This document shows, piece by piece, positions 1-11,784 of a stretch of DNA of 64,000 bases. The DNA is taken from NCBI GenBank assembly GCA_025716855.1, contig JAIXMQ010000014.1, positions 107,001-171,000 on the forward strand. The letters are read 5' to 3'. Position 1 is the stretch's first letter. Each line of letters opens with the position of its first letter. The translations under genes were made by a program, and so were the position numbers. This DNA comes from Pilaira anomala (lineage: Eukaryota; Mucoromycota; Mucoromycetes; Mucorales; Mucoraceae). The notes under the pieces are model-generated. The model had not been told where the DNA came from and did not search any database. It worked only from the letters and a program-made list of their open reading frames with translations.

Positions 1-565
1 GATACACCAAGGAATGTCACCAATTTCTGCTACTGTGCCACGACAAAGTTGATTCATATTTTGACCGGAAAGCACAATATAAAGGATGGGACCACCTAAA
101 AGAATCCATGCGTTGAAAAAGAAGGCAACCCAACCACCAATTTTACCATAAGCCAAGGTAGCGACTTCCTTGTAGGTATGGAGACGATGTGTTCCGTTGG
201 CATAGAGACAACGGACAAGGATAACAGCAGTGTAGACGGACATAAGCCAGGCCAAACATAAAATGACAAGACCAATCCAACCACCTTGTTTTAAAGCAGC
301 AGGAAGACCCAAGATACCTGTACCGACAACTACACAAACGACATTAAGATATGCCATAAATGACGAACCAGCGTGTGTACGGTCAATATCTTTGAATTCA
401 CCCTTATCACTATCGAGTTCATAATCTACTTCTATATAAGTAAATTTAGTAACCTGTCAAAATAAATTATCTTTTATGTAATTTACCATGTGAAGTAACA
501 CTGGCTTGTTTTTCAAAATCATTGTATTCAAGCATATCTGTTTTCTTTTCTATTTCGTTTGACAT
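1..565 (-). CDS. AAAP-family amino acid permease, truncated by the window edge
   Basis: Predicted membrane transporter of the amino acid/auxin permease family (Aa_trans), moving amino acids across the plasma or vacuolar membrane. Seen: exon 1 at 565-487 starts MSNEIEKKTDM. An intron runs 486-432, with a TTACTAA branch-like site and TATATAG acceptor. Exon 2 runs off the left edge. The first transmembrane segment carries GTGILGLPAALKQGGW, the usual opening of this family, and two more hydrophobic segments follow. The N-terminal cytosolic tail is acidic. A nearer acceptor (GACAG) would hit a stop at once, so the farther one was used. About 170 residues are present and the C-terminal part lies outside. 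The substrate cannot be told. Confidence 0.8.
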
Positions 566-1358
566 GTTTATATATTTTTTTAAAAAAAAAAAATTTATAA
601 AAGAAGTTGTAAAAAAAAAAAAAAAAACGTTTTCCATTGAAGCTGGCTCTTATATATATATTATATATGATCGGAATCTATATTTGAAACTAAAAATTCT
701 TAGTTTTCTTTCTTTCTCTATTTTTCTGATTATGCTTTCTCTTTATTCTTTTTGTCACGCCTAATCAAAAATAATAGCTTAATTCCAGGTTTTTTTTTCC
801 CTGGAAGGGGGAAAATAATGACGACTGTAGTTTTCAGTTCCTATCTTCCCAAAAAAAAAAAAAAGGTTAGAAAATTTGTTTTTATTCTTGGTCACACAAA
901 AAAAAATTATTTTTTCATTTATTTTCGGTTGGGTAGTGGCTTGTATCATGTTGATTTGACGCTTAATTGAAAAGAAAAAACAGGATTTACCAAACTTTGC
1001 AGAAATCTTAAACTTAAAAAAAAAAATTGGAATTATAAGAATTATTATTATATACCACGTATTTCTTATCTCTAAATTTCCCACCCTATGATGATGAGGA
1101 AACTGTAGATAAGAATGAACTTAATGGTTCCAATATCATCTTTTTCATTGAATTGAATTGACATTGAAAAGGGCTTCGGAGTACCAACAGTTAATTTTTT
1201 CTTTTTTTCTAAAGTTTTTGACAAATAGTTTTTTTTTTGACAGTTTATCTTCTCTCGAGGAGCTTGTCAGATAAAAAAGAAGTACATGCGGGGAGACATT
1301 TTTTTTTAAATGCTATAATACTTATAGTTGACTAAAAAATTCACTAAACTTCAAATGG

Positions 1359-1389
<31 letters not shown>

Positions 1390-2600
1390 CCTTTTTAGAA
1401 AAGCTAATCCCGATAATTATCTTTTCAGTCCACGCAACCAAGATATAACCAATTACACTAGCAATTTTTCTAAATTCCTAACGAAATGCTACGATCGTGC
1501 CGCTTACTGCTATCTAATACGAATTGGCAAGGCTCAGGTCTAATTGGATAATTTAATCTTTTAAAAAAAAATCCTATAAGGAAAAAGGTGCGTGCATTAT
1601 GTAAAAAGAAAAAAAGTCTTTAAATTACTGGATCAGATCAATATATTCTATTGCATTCCTTGAAAATAGTTTTGCCGCGAAACCGATTTTTATTTGAGAG
1701 TCCAGTTTTTTTTTGCACAAAATAACGGTTACAACTACATTTAAATGTTTAATTATAAGCTGTCAATATACAACTTATTGAAAGTGCTATTACCTTACTA
1801 CTAATCCAAACCATAACCTCCTAAATAACATTCCCCTACTATATCATCATCATTCATTAGGAGGAGGAGGAATTACTACTACATATTAAGTCATCGCCCT
1901 TGATTTTTCTTGGGTTACTTCTTTCAATATTACATTATCATTAGTCAATTAAACGCAGCACGTTTCTTCCCGGGGTTTACAGGTTCAAATCGGTTCAAGG
2001 TCAGAGATAAGGTTTTCCTTATTTCTTTTTTTGGCTACTTTAAATCGCCAGTTATTTGATTGATTAAAAAATAGCGCACTTTTTCCTTCAAAAAACATAA
2101 ATTGAAAATAAGCTACTGTCTTTGATTGGTTTTTAAAATATTTGACCTGGTGATCTTTTTTTTAATAAATCAAGGTCCTATTGCTCGATCCGACTTCTCG
2201 AAGCATTTTTGCTCTTTTAAGATCCAGTAACGATTCGTTATTTTACTTAATGCAACTATGTTTTCTCGGTTAAATGTACTTGAAATAAAGTAAATTGACT
2301 TGTATAACACAAACATGTGTATTTGTGTTCAATTCAATTAATTTAAACACAAAGAAAACAGAAAAATGATAATTACCAGTAAGAACAATAGTATAGATAT
2401 ATAGAAAAAGTCATTGTTGAGCATATAATTATTATTCTCGAATTGACGCGTTTTTTTTTTTTTTAAAAAGAAAAAAAGTTTTGAGTACAATATATTTTAT
2501 TTTTTTTTTATTTTTTTTTTACAAATGAATATAGTATGACGAAAAAGTATCAACTAAACAATTTGGTAGTTTTTATTATTTTTTTGAGTAGTGAGTGCAT
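566..2600. other. Gene-free AT-rich interval
   Basis: About 2 kb between two minus-strand genes. It contains many A and T runs, for example 24 A at about 1359-1383, and no reading frame with protein character. I found no tRNA-like or snoRNA-like sequence. The part near 566-800 should hold the promoter of the permease, but no clear TATA element was identified. Confidence 0.6.
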
Positions 2601-3277
2601 TTATTTACTGTATGCTCTGATAGTAGAAGCGAATGCAGTGTTCATTGAATCAATATAACCTTGAAGGGTAGCTTTCTTTGATTCAGGTGTGAAGTGGATA
2701 AGACATGTATTTACATTTTCATTGGTTTTTTGGAGCTTTTCAAGACGCTGCTTGACGATAATTTCAGTGATAAAGTGATAGTCATCTAATTTGTTAGAAA
2801 CTAAGCTTAAGAGACTTTGAACTTTAGGTGTAATTGTGCTGACTGCACTGGTTACGTAATCGGCATCTGAGTCTGCGACTACTGTATTAATGGCACAACA
2901 AGCACCTTGTGCACCTTCAATGGCCTTTTCAAGATCGACATAACCAGTACTTGTGTCAATTAATCCTCCTGATTGAACCTAGAAAAAAATAAAGTATTAA
3001 TATTTTTTTAAATCCATAGATAAAAAAAAAAAGTAAAACTTACAGTAGATTGTAAATGATCGATTTGGGTTGAAACACTGTTGTAACCGCTTACACAGGC
3101 TTCAACATTAGCAGGAGCTCTCTTGTTGATAGAAGCAGCGTTAACTAAAAAAAAAAAAAAAAAAAAAAAAAAAATAAGCATAAAGTTCGCAAACAAAAGA
3201 AAGATATCAATAAGTTTTCAATAAGATGTACCTGAGAGAATAGTAGCGAAGACAGCGATTAAAGATGAGAAAAGCAT
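2601..3277 (-). CDS. Small secreted HsbA-like cell wall protein
   Basis: Predicted secreted protein of 174 residues resembling fungal hydrophobic surface binding / cell wall galactomannoproteins (HsbA-like). Three exons: 3277-3232, 3144-3044 and 2978-2601. Both introns are GT-AG and lengths sum to whole codons. The N-terminus (MLFSSLIAVFATILSVNAAS) is a signal peptide. It is followed by NKRAP, a possible dibasic processing site. The rest is an amphipathic helical region with four cysteines, including a CC pair, ending AYSK. The first intron has a 28-nt T run before its acceptor. A TATA-like element lies about 91 bp upstream of the ATG. The family call rests on the overall pattern and length, so it is moderate; another small secreted helical protein is possible. 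Confidence 0.6.
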
Positions 3278-4809
3278 GTTTGTTATATAGTAGTTGAAAA
3301 AGAACTAAAGTGGAAAGCAGATGATTGTTGAATTATAATTTGGAAAAAGTTAACTTCGACTCGCTTGTATTTATACTTTTTTCTTTTGCATAAATAGAAA
3401 AGTCTATATACTATAAAAAAAAAAGCTTAGCTACGAGGCTGATAGAAGTATGTTTTTACTTAGCAATTGTTTAGTTACCCGTTATAGATATGAAAAATAT
3501 CTTTGAGAAGGCTTGGCAAAGTAACAAGTACATAATGTATTCGGATTTAAATAAGTTATTTCAAATAAAATCGCTCATAGTGTATTATAGTATTTGTAAT
3601 ATGTGGACACTTATGATTTTATTACTTTTTGCTACTTGGAACTTCAAATATTTTAAACTCGTGTCCTGGGTGTTTAAAAAAAAAATATTGCTTCGATTTT
3701 GAGGCTATGTCATACTTTAGTCAAAAAAAAAAAAAAACCAAGCCAACATTATGCACAAGCAAAATAGATCCCGTGCTTGGCTCAGAAAGAAATGGGCTTA
3801 TAATACATACATTTAAACTTACAGGCAATAAAAAAATATCTCTTCTGTAATGAGTAAGATATCATAATATGTGAAGTACTGTAGCAAAATAAAAAATACC
3901 GGATATTTTATTGGTTAAAAAAAAAAAATGAGCACCAAAAAGTACCTCTTTTCCCATGAGTTACGAACGAAAATCCATATACCCTCCCCTCCCCCCCTTT
4001 TTTTTTAAAAAAAAAAAGAAAACCCATCTTTCACTAGCACTACTATGATAAAAGAAACTAAAGAATATTTCCTTTTTAGAATTAATAAGGTCATAGTTTA
4101 GTTTTATTAACGAAAAGAATATAAAAACAATGCTTTCTTCGCAGAACCTCCAGAAAGGTTTATTTGTGTAACAAAAGCCTCCATTGACAAATAATCAAAT
4201 TAAAAAAAGAATTGAAGACGACCAATTCTTGGCACTTTTTTATTTTAAGATAAGATAACCAATTCTAATTTGTCAAATAATGGTAAACAAATCTTCATAA
4301 ATAAGCTTTTTTTGTAGCACATGATTTGTTCTGCTTAAGCAACCACCCTTGATTCGATTTTGGCTTGTTGATGACATATATGTTCTCCATTGGGACGTGT
4401 TTTGCAGACAAAGATAAACTATCGAACAGAGAGTAAACAGTATAATGTTATTTCTTTGTATGATATATTAGTTTGTTTTATATATATAGGTAATTATGTG
4501 AATATCACACTTACATTTACTTCAATTTAGAACTGAAAAGGTTATAGACACAAAAAATAAAGATTGATAGTAGAAAACTATCAACAGCCGCCTTTTCCAT
4601 CTACTACCAACACAAGTGCAGATGCACTAGTAATCTACTCCAGTGCTTTTTATATAACTCAAATAGTGACGCTCTACAAGAAATGGGTTAAACTTTTCCT
4701 TATACTCTTATGAGAGTGATCGAAGCTCATTTTGTTGTAAGCGTTGGTATCTACCGTCTGTTATTGAAATGATTCTTTAAAGTAAACCGTAATTTTTATA
4801 AAGATGTCT

Positions 4810-4842
<33 letters not shown>

Positions 4843-5814
4843 GATTATACATGTAATATGAGCCATTTTTTTCTTCATTATAAGTTAAATAGCTGAAGCT
4901 CTCAAATCTCGATTATTATATCTCGCTAGCTTTATGCTGCATAATGTTAAAACACCTCATATTTTTTTAAAAAAAAAAAAGTTTGTTTTTATTATTGCCA
5001 AATAGAAAACTTTATTAAAATAATATATTCATCAAATGACAGCCAAAATAGGGTCTTGTAAATATTCAGACTAACTGTCATATTATATTATATATTGGCC
5101 TTATAGTATTTTATTAATGCAACAAAATGCTTGTAGTCGAATCAATTAAAAATTGCATTTTTTTTTTTTTAGTTAAATACATAATCGTGAAATTGTGTTC
5201 AAATCAATTGTTATGTTGTCAAGAACGGTTATATAACTCAAGTCGAGTCTGAGAGAGCGACTCGTATTAATTTAAAGAAATAGCACGATATATATGTTCC
5301 TTCTTGGTCTCGTTCACTTTGGAATTTTTTTTTTTTAAAAAAAAAAATATTCTTTTTATTATAGTCTCATGTTGGCCACACACAAGATCTGCCATTTTTA
5401 GATATATACTCTTAAAAACTTTGTATGTACAGATAAAATGTCCACTTTGTAAATAAGGTGTGTACAGCTATTTAGTGACATAGTTATGAGTAATTATACT
5501 TACTTCTCTTACCATTATAGCTACGCACATGACCGTTTTATATATATGTAGTAAAATAAATTTCTAGAGACGACATATATAATAGCAACATATAGATTTC
5601 TTATGACCGGATACAGTATCATGTATATAACTTTCCAATGATGACCACATAATATGACTACATAGTAATTCTGAAACATTGCTTAATACTTTACGTAGTA
5701 TTATGCATTGTGACATTTTTCTGATTTCGTGTATTGTTTTGCTTTAAGAATAATATATATGAATTAAACAGAAAAAAAAAAAAAAAAGGTAGAGGATGAC
5801 CACTTTTTTTTAGC

Positions 5815-5851
<37 letters not shown>

Positions 5852-6804
5852 GAGGATGATCACTTTTTCAGAAAAAATAAACGAAAAAGAATAACTTTTT
5901 TTTTTTTTATGTAATTGAGTGCTCAATTCAAGTGTTCACTAAAGTTATGATATTTGACATTCAATACAAAATAAGCTATTTTATGCTTGATTTCATTTTT
6001 GTTCCATTGTAATATGAAAGCTAACATAGGCAGCACACTATCACAGAATTCGATTTATATATACATATATATAAATTAATTAAAACCTACATGAACATAA
6101 AAAAAAAAAAAAATATTCACAGTGATTTTGTGAAACTGACATTTATGTCTCCATAATATAGAATTTCCAACGGTTCTTATGTAATACTAAGAAATTTATA
6201 GTCAACTATGTATACACTTAACTACGTTTAAGGATTTTTTTTTTTTTTTTTTAATATTATAAATAATTAAAAAATCTGTTTTCAAAAGCTTTTTCAGATG
6301 TCCATTTCTGATATATTTCCATATCAATAGAAATCCATCTCTCTCTTAGTTTATTACGAAAATGCTCTCTTGTATTAAAAGTCTTTTTTCAACTTGACTG
6401 ATACTTTAAAGCTAAGGTAGTACGATCATATGGGACAGATATAATAATCGAGAATAATATAAACCTATATATGTATATTTAATATTTAATGAATACAGAA
6501 TCGTCATGTTTAAATTTAGACATCTAAAATATCCATCACAATGAAAGGTATAAACATTCTATTTAATTTTATTCGTGATATATAAAAAGTATGTTCGTTT
6601 GTAATAAAAAAGTTCTAACAACAAATGTAATAATTTCATGGGATGATGTCGTATACGTGTATAGTTATAAAATACCTATTTTCCGTATACGGGTTGCTTA
6701 GCAGAAATGATTTTTTTTTTTTTTAGTTTAAATAGGAGGGGTTCTTTTTATCTACTCTTTATTTTCTTTACTTAGCATCTTTACTGTTTCTTTCAATTAA
6801 TACA
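3278..6804. other. Gene-free AT-rich interval with homopolymers
   Basis: 3.5 kb with no supported gene. It contains T-run/A-run junctions (about 3995-4018, 4965-4980, 5327-5347), a TA repeat at 4822-4842 and A runs near 5771-5848. A short direct repeat, gtagaggatgaycacttttt, occurs near 5789 and 5849. It ends in the promoter region of the membrane protein gene at 6805. Confidence 0.6.
3368..3375 (-). promoter_or_regulatory. TATA-like element of the HsbA-like gene
   Basis: The minus strand reads TATAAATA about 91 bp upstream of the ATG at 3277. The position is compatible with a core promoter, but the transcription start is not visible. Confidence 0.4.
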
Positions 6805-7578
6805 ATGGACGTAGATCCTAGAGGCTTTGCATATACTTCAATTGTGGTGAGTTCACTTTTAACTCTCTTTGCATCATTCTTTTTCTTGAAGAGTTCAAAG
6901 AACCAAACTGTGGTTGGAGCAAGCGTTATTCTTGCTACACTCTTTTTTCTCGTGATAAACATCTTTCCGTTTGTTGGAGTATACGCTGCACCCACATATA
7001 TTCTACATAGCTTATATGTCATCTTTACATACTTACCTATCATCTTTGTCTCTCGTCGCATCATTAAACATGGGGATGATCGCTACAGCAAAATCTTGGT
7101 AAACCTCGGCTTCGTCCTCTGGCCTCTCTTGTACTTTAGTATCACCATAGCAGCGGCAACACTCGAAGACGATGATTTACCCTTGATAGACTTGAATGTG
7201 ATTCGACTGATCTATGCCCTCTCCGAATGGACTTTGGTCTGGACAACATGGATCGCGCTTGTTATGGTTTCTACTAGACTATCAAAAAAGTCTCGAGGCT
7301 CTATGATTGCGTTTGCAATGTTCTTTTCATATCCAGCCGTTGCTGAAATAGCTCACATTCGAATTTTACGTATGATGTATTCAGGATTCACAATCGCTGC
7401 TTACTTTTTTGAACTTGTTTCGATTATTGGTGTCATTGTCATTCTTACTGTCTATGGTTCCAACTGGGTTGAGGATTCAGTTTATCCTACAATCAATGAT
7501 GTCGAGTCCCGAAGCAACAACGGTCTAGTTGATACAGGTGTAGCTGAAGAATCCAATAAAAATGAGATTAATATATAA
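6805..7578 (+). CDS. Orphan seven-helix membrane protein
   Basis: Intronless gene of 257 residues that I cannot assign to a family. The start MDVDPRGFAY is directly followed by hydrophobic helices. About seven membrane segments can be drawn (near residues 10-28, 36-62, 64-83, 93-113, 134-155, 164-183, 190-215). Between segments 4 and 5 is an acidic loop (LEDDDLPL). The hydrophilic tail from about residue 220 contains acidic and asparagine-rich stretches. The number of helices, an outer N-terminus and a soluble tail would fit a receptor-like or RTA1-like fold, but I see no diagnostic motif of either. G+C content is higher than in the flanks, supporting a real gene. Confidence 0.75.
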   Translation: MDVDPRGFAYTSIVVSSLLTLFASFFFLKSSKNQTVVGASVILATLFFLVINIFPFVGVYAAPTYILHSLYVIFTYLPIIFVSRRIIKHGDDRYSKILVNLGFVLWPLLYFSITIAAATLEDDDLPLIDLNVIRLIYALSEWTLVWTTWIALVMVSTRLSKKSRGSMIAFAMFFSYPAVAEIAHIRILRMMYSGFTIAAYFFELVSIIGVIVILTVYGSNWVEDSVYPTINDVESRSNNGLVDTGVAEESNKNEINI

Positions 7579-8809
7579 CACGTTTTAAACAATTCTATAT
7601 ATTTTATACATTCATTCGTATTATTAATTCATTTTTTATAATAAATATCTTTTTTTCATAACTACTTTTACAAGAAATATATAAATTAGTATTGAGTGTG
7701 TGATCAAATGAGAAGATCATTGATTTCTTAAATTCCAGTCGAATGTAATACTGAGAAATCTAAAACATATTATAACATTACACACTACCAGATTAACTCA
7801 CAGTAGGTGTAACAACTTTTTGGATTTTGTTGTTTAAAGAAAAAAATCAGGGGGCTATATTGGCAACATTATATTTACACAAATAGAGTAACAGATTATT
7901 GCATAAAAAAAGAATAATAATAAGCTCTTCTGCTTTGTTTATGTAGGGTTTGATAATCCTAAAAACTATAAGTATATGTGATATTTTTGGACCTTTGAAG
8001 CTTAGCTTATGAGTTTAAGTATTATAAAAACTAAAAAAATACAAGTAAACATAAATATGTACTAATATAATTTTCAATAACTCGCCACAATGATTGTAAA
8101 AAAGGTCATCAGATGATGGTATGGTGTCACCATTGTGTTAAAAATTACAATTGCTAAGCGACGCCATTGTTACATCTTGTGATAAAGAAGGTTCCATTCT
8201 TCCCTCCTTTGCTTAAACCAATTATTTATATTGCATTACTATTATTTTCATCGTCCGTCGTTGAAACATTTTATTATTTGGTTATATGAAAACACGGTTT
8301 TTTTTTCGCGTTAAAGTTCTTATCTCTCTCAGAGTTATAGCCAAATATGCTGCTGCATCAAACGACAATGAACGATAAAGTAAAGTTTATTCTTAAAAAA
8401 AAAAAAAAAATCATTCAAATCAGTGATTGATAATTTGCTTTTCACTGTACATATGAATAGAAGATTCCAGTACCTACCATGATGATTGTAGGAGCGAGTG
8501 TAAATGAGCGCCGCCACTCAATTTTTTTTTTTTTAACCGTCTCAAACATTTTTAAAATTTCTTTCCTTTCAAAACAGTCCAATAAAAGATATATGATTGG
8601 ACGTTCAATGAAAAATGTGACAGCTAATACAAGAAAAAATTTTTTTATAGTCGAAAGGTATAAAAAGGATACGAGATGGTTTTCTTCTTTTAAAATCTAA
8701 ACAAAAGTTTTGGTAAGTTTAATATTCTATACAACTATTTACTTTGGTATATATATAAAATATAACGTGTGGGAAGATGAAAAACAACATTGTCTTCATT
8801 TTAACTTAT
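7579..8809. other. AT-rich interval upstream of the snoRNA group
   Basis: No protein gene seen. Near 8474-8534 two short perfect hairpins (CCTAC/GTAGG, then GAGTG/CACTC) are followed by a T run of about 12. This resembles the end of a small transcript, but its identity is unknown. Confidence 0.5.
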
Positions 8810-8880
8810 CGACCATGATGATATAAACCGCAGTGCTTCGCTGAGTGCTGTTGATACTTGCCAGTATAACTTCCTGACCA
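8810..8880 (+). ncRNA. Candidate box C/D snoRNA
   Basis: Box C ATGATGA at 8815-8821 and box D CTGA at 8874-8877 are spaced as in a C/D snoRNA. An internal CTGA at 8841-8844 can serve as box D', and TTGATA near 8851 can serve as a weak C'. No clear terminal stem is present. It lies about 210 bp upstream of U14 on the same strand. Yeast U14 is made from a dicistronic precursor together with snR190, so a shared transcript is plausible, but sequence identity with snR190 cannot be claimed. The stretch before D' (AACCGCAGTGCTTCG) is GC-rich and could be a guide; I could not place its target. Confidence 0.45.
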
Positions 8881-9086
8881 CATATTATATTTTATATATT
8901 ATCAAATGATTTTTTTTTCTTTTTTTTTTGAAATATATTAACATTTGTCTTTTTTTTTTTTTTAGAATATTTATTTATTCTTCACTTTTTGTTGAATATG
9001 GCTCTTGTCTTGGTGTCAAGTTTCAAATGAAAAGGTATTGTATTTAACTTTCCCTTTTTTTTCACTTTATATAAAAAAAAAGTGAT

Positions 9087-9178
9087 TCCATATGATGATG
9101 AAATCCCGTGTTCGCAGTTTTCTCTGGAGAGACTTAGTCTCAGTGACGGCAATAACACTTCCTTGGATGTCTGATGGA
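9087..9178 (+). ncRNA. snR128 (U14): U14 box C/D snoRNA
   Basis: U14 guides 2'-O-methylation of 18S rRNA and is needed for 18S processing in the nucleolus. Seen: box C ATGATGA at 9092-9098, box D CTGA at 9171-9174, and a terminal stem TCCAT/ATGGA closing at 9087-9091 and 9174-9178. The first guide TTCGCAGTTT at 9111-9120 is complementary to AAACTGCGAA in the 5' part of 18S. The second guide CTTCCTTGGATGT, just before box D, is complementary to ACATCCAAGGAAG in 18S. Both are the hallmark U14 domains A and B in the right order. The size of about 92 nt is shorter than the yeast RNA. No overlapping protein gene is seen. Confidence 0.92.
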
Positions 9179-9420
9179 TCCTTGCTTTTATATGAAATTT
9201 AAATTTTTTTTTCTTTTTACTAATAATTTTATTTTTTTTAAAAAAATAGATTGTCGTGCTCTTGTTTGACTTTCTCTTTTTTTGTTTCTTGACATTTGAC
9301 ATTATGCACTATTTTATTAGTTTTTAGTCATTTGTCAATTAATAAACAAAGAGGGTTAAAATCCTCCTTTTTTTTTATCATATTTATTTTATTCTTTATC
9401 TTTTTTTGTGTGTGTTTGTA

Positions 9421-9544
9421 AACGAATTTTGATTCAAATGATGAATTTTTTAATTGCATATTCTGGCATCTCTAATATCAATATACTTCCGTCTTCGGAC
9501 CGAGGTATATAATGTATTCAACTTATATTCTGATAAAATTCGTT
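9421..9544 (+). ncRNA. Candidate box C/D RNA with a 10-bp closing stem
   Basis: Box C ATGATGA at 9438-9444 and box D CTGA at 9530-9533 are enclosed by a perfect 10-bp inverted repeat (AACGAATTTT at 9421-9430, AAAATTCGTT at 9535-9544). Inside is a TTCG tetraloop hairpin (GTC-TTCG-GAC near 9491-9500). The 7 nt between the 5' stem arm and box C is longer than usual, and the guide region before box D is AT-rich with no target I can name. It is the third C/D-like unit on this strand within 750 bp, which raises its credibility somewhat. Confidence 0.35.
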
Positions 9545-11784
9545 TCAAACAAAAAAAAAAGATTGTTTAAAAATTAAAATATAATAAAATTCAATTTTTT
9601 TTAAAAAAAAAAGCCCTTTTGTTTATTTTTTTATTTTTATTTTTTGACATTTGTTTACTGAATATCCATGTTAAATGTTTAGGAAAATAAGTTTAGTTTA
9701 TCACAACGACATGGCGTATAAAGTTAACTGTCAAGGACAAATTCATTGAAAAAGATAAGAGATAAAATGTAATTCAAGTGCTGCACTAAATAATGAACAA
9801 TTAAAAGGCGTGTTGTCCTCTCCTGTCACTCTCAAATTACTACGGTGTGCATATGCTGTCTGTTAATAGTGTTGAGTTTACAGTTTCATAGTCATAACAG
9901 TGCATGTCATTGCAGAAGAATAGTATCTTTCTTATAATGAAATTAACTATTGATTATAGTAAAGGCATTCAAAGTTAATTGTGTTAAGCCTCGGCGATCC
10001 TGATACAAGAAAAGTCTTATAACTCCTGTATTTGTTTATTAATAGACCTTACGGTACCGGGGATTCGGAGCAGCGTATCATATAAACAATGCAGTACGAC
10101 ATCTCTCGACGACATTTTATAAACCAACATTTTGATGAGTCTGTTCCGTTCCGAAACTAAAAGAGAAGAGAGAGAGAGAGAGGTACACAAAGGACATAAG
10201 ATCCGGTACCTCAAGGTGTACCAAAGTATATTATAGCCTGGGCCAAAACTTTGAACAAATAAAACAAAAGAGCGTATATATTCGACTTTTAAAAGTAATA
10301 TTTATGAGATAAGAGCAGCGTAATAATAAAAAAAAAACAAAAACATGTGTTGGTTACAACTATACATTATACATTATGCAGATAGTCTTGTTATAAACAT
10401 GTGCATCAATTAATGAATGCATTAGATACATAACTAATAAAAACCAAATTAAATGAAGCTCTTCTTTAAAAAAATAGAAATCAACATCACACGTAACAAA
10501 CAACAAAAAAAGATCTACAAATACTGCAACGAGGTTTGTAAATATGATTGGTGAAAATTCAATACTATCTTTTTGGGCTATCGATTTGCAACAGATTGAC
10601 TATTAGAAAGAAGAGGGAAAAATAACCATAAACAGCAAGTAATGATTTAAAAGCGGAGTTCACTTGAAAAAAAAAGAACAAAAAACAACTTTCGGGTGCT
10701 ATTTTATTATTATGCCAAGATAGTTTTAAACCTTATCATTGAGTGTAACCAGGTTTAAAAAGAATTTCATTTTTTTATTTCATTTTTTTTTGTTCAACTA
10801 AGATATAAATTGTTAGTATTGAAACGTATATTAATAACTTAAACTTGATAACGAAATACTTGACGTGTTTTTTTTATTATTGTTAGATTGAATTTTAGTG
10901 AGTAATGAACTAAAAAAAAAAGGAGATTCTAGCCCCTCCCCCTCTCTCTCTCTCCACATAAAAAAAAAGGACCCAGGTTAAAGATTTGATCGCATTTGAT
11001 CGCATTTGATCGATGCTGTTGGAGTTAATAGCCACTGAACCTATAAGCATCATCATTATTATTATTATGACAAAGCTTGCAATAGGTTAGTTTATAGCAT
11101 GGCAGTAGCAGTATCCTAATCACATAGTAAATGAGATCATTTCATTATTATTTTTATTTTATTGAGAATGATCTATGCACATATATTACGCTTTTGTAAG
11201 TAAACATTTTTGACGTTCATTGAAACACTTTACTTTTCTCGCTCGGAATTCTGGTACAAAAGACGCCGATTGATGATAAAATGAAGGTAATCCAATAAGA
11301 GTTGTCACGATCAATAATTAGACTTTCTTATTATTAAGCTAAAAATAAAAATAGAACCGCAAAAAAAAAAAAAAAAAAAAAAAAAACACAATGGATATGT
11401 TTATTGTTATAAATAAAAAAAAAAAAGAAAATCTGTGTGAGGATTTGTTGAATAATATTTAAAATACTAATAAGACGTTATTAGAGAAAGGATTTTTATA
11501 AAATGTCTGTAATACATAGCCAGTGAACGACGATCTGTTCCTGGCTTCAAAATAATAAAAAGGTCCCTCAGTTCAAACCTAGTCAATAAAAGGTAAGGAA
11601 AATCTTTTTTTGACGTGATATTTATATATATTAAAAAAGAGAGAGAAAGAGTAAAGCTTATAATCATCATCTGTGTAACGGATCCCATGTCTTTTTTTTT
11701 TTTTTTTTTAATTCATGAGCATTTTTTAGTCCTATTTGAACTCAACATAACTTTGCTCCTTTTGTTAGACAATAAATCCAATAG
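9545..11784. other. Gene-free interval with a foldable segment
   Basis: No protein gene supported. It contains a foldable segment at 10047-10222 (see findings), a CT repeat near 10941-10956, three tandem copies of GATCGCATTT near 10988-11012, and an A run of about 27 near 11360-11386. The right end is the promoter of the aspartic protease gene. Confidence 0.55.

Noticed and set aside
1328..1543. Plus-strand frame of 71 codons
   Set aside because: Built around a poly-Lys run from an A homopolymer; no domain, no splice context.
8982..9302. Minus-strand frame of 106 codons over the U14 locus
   Set aside because: Lys/Ser-rich translation of A/T runs; the U14 snoRNA on the plus strand explains the non-random part.
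10017..10214. Minus-strand frame of 65 codons
   Set aside because: No protein features; the sequence is better explained as inverted repeats.
11565..11672. Minus-strand box C/D-like pair (ATGATGA and CTGA about 100 nt apart)
   Set aside because: No closing stem, content is mostly CT repeat and TA-rich DNA.
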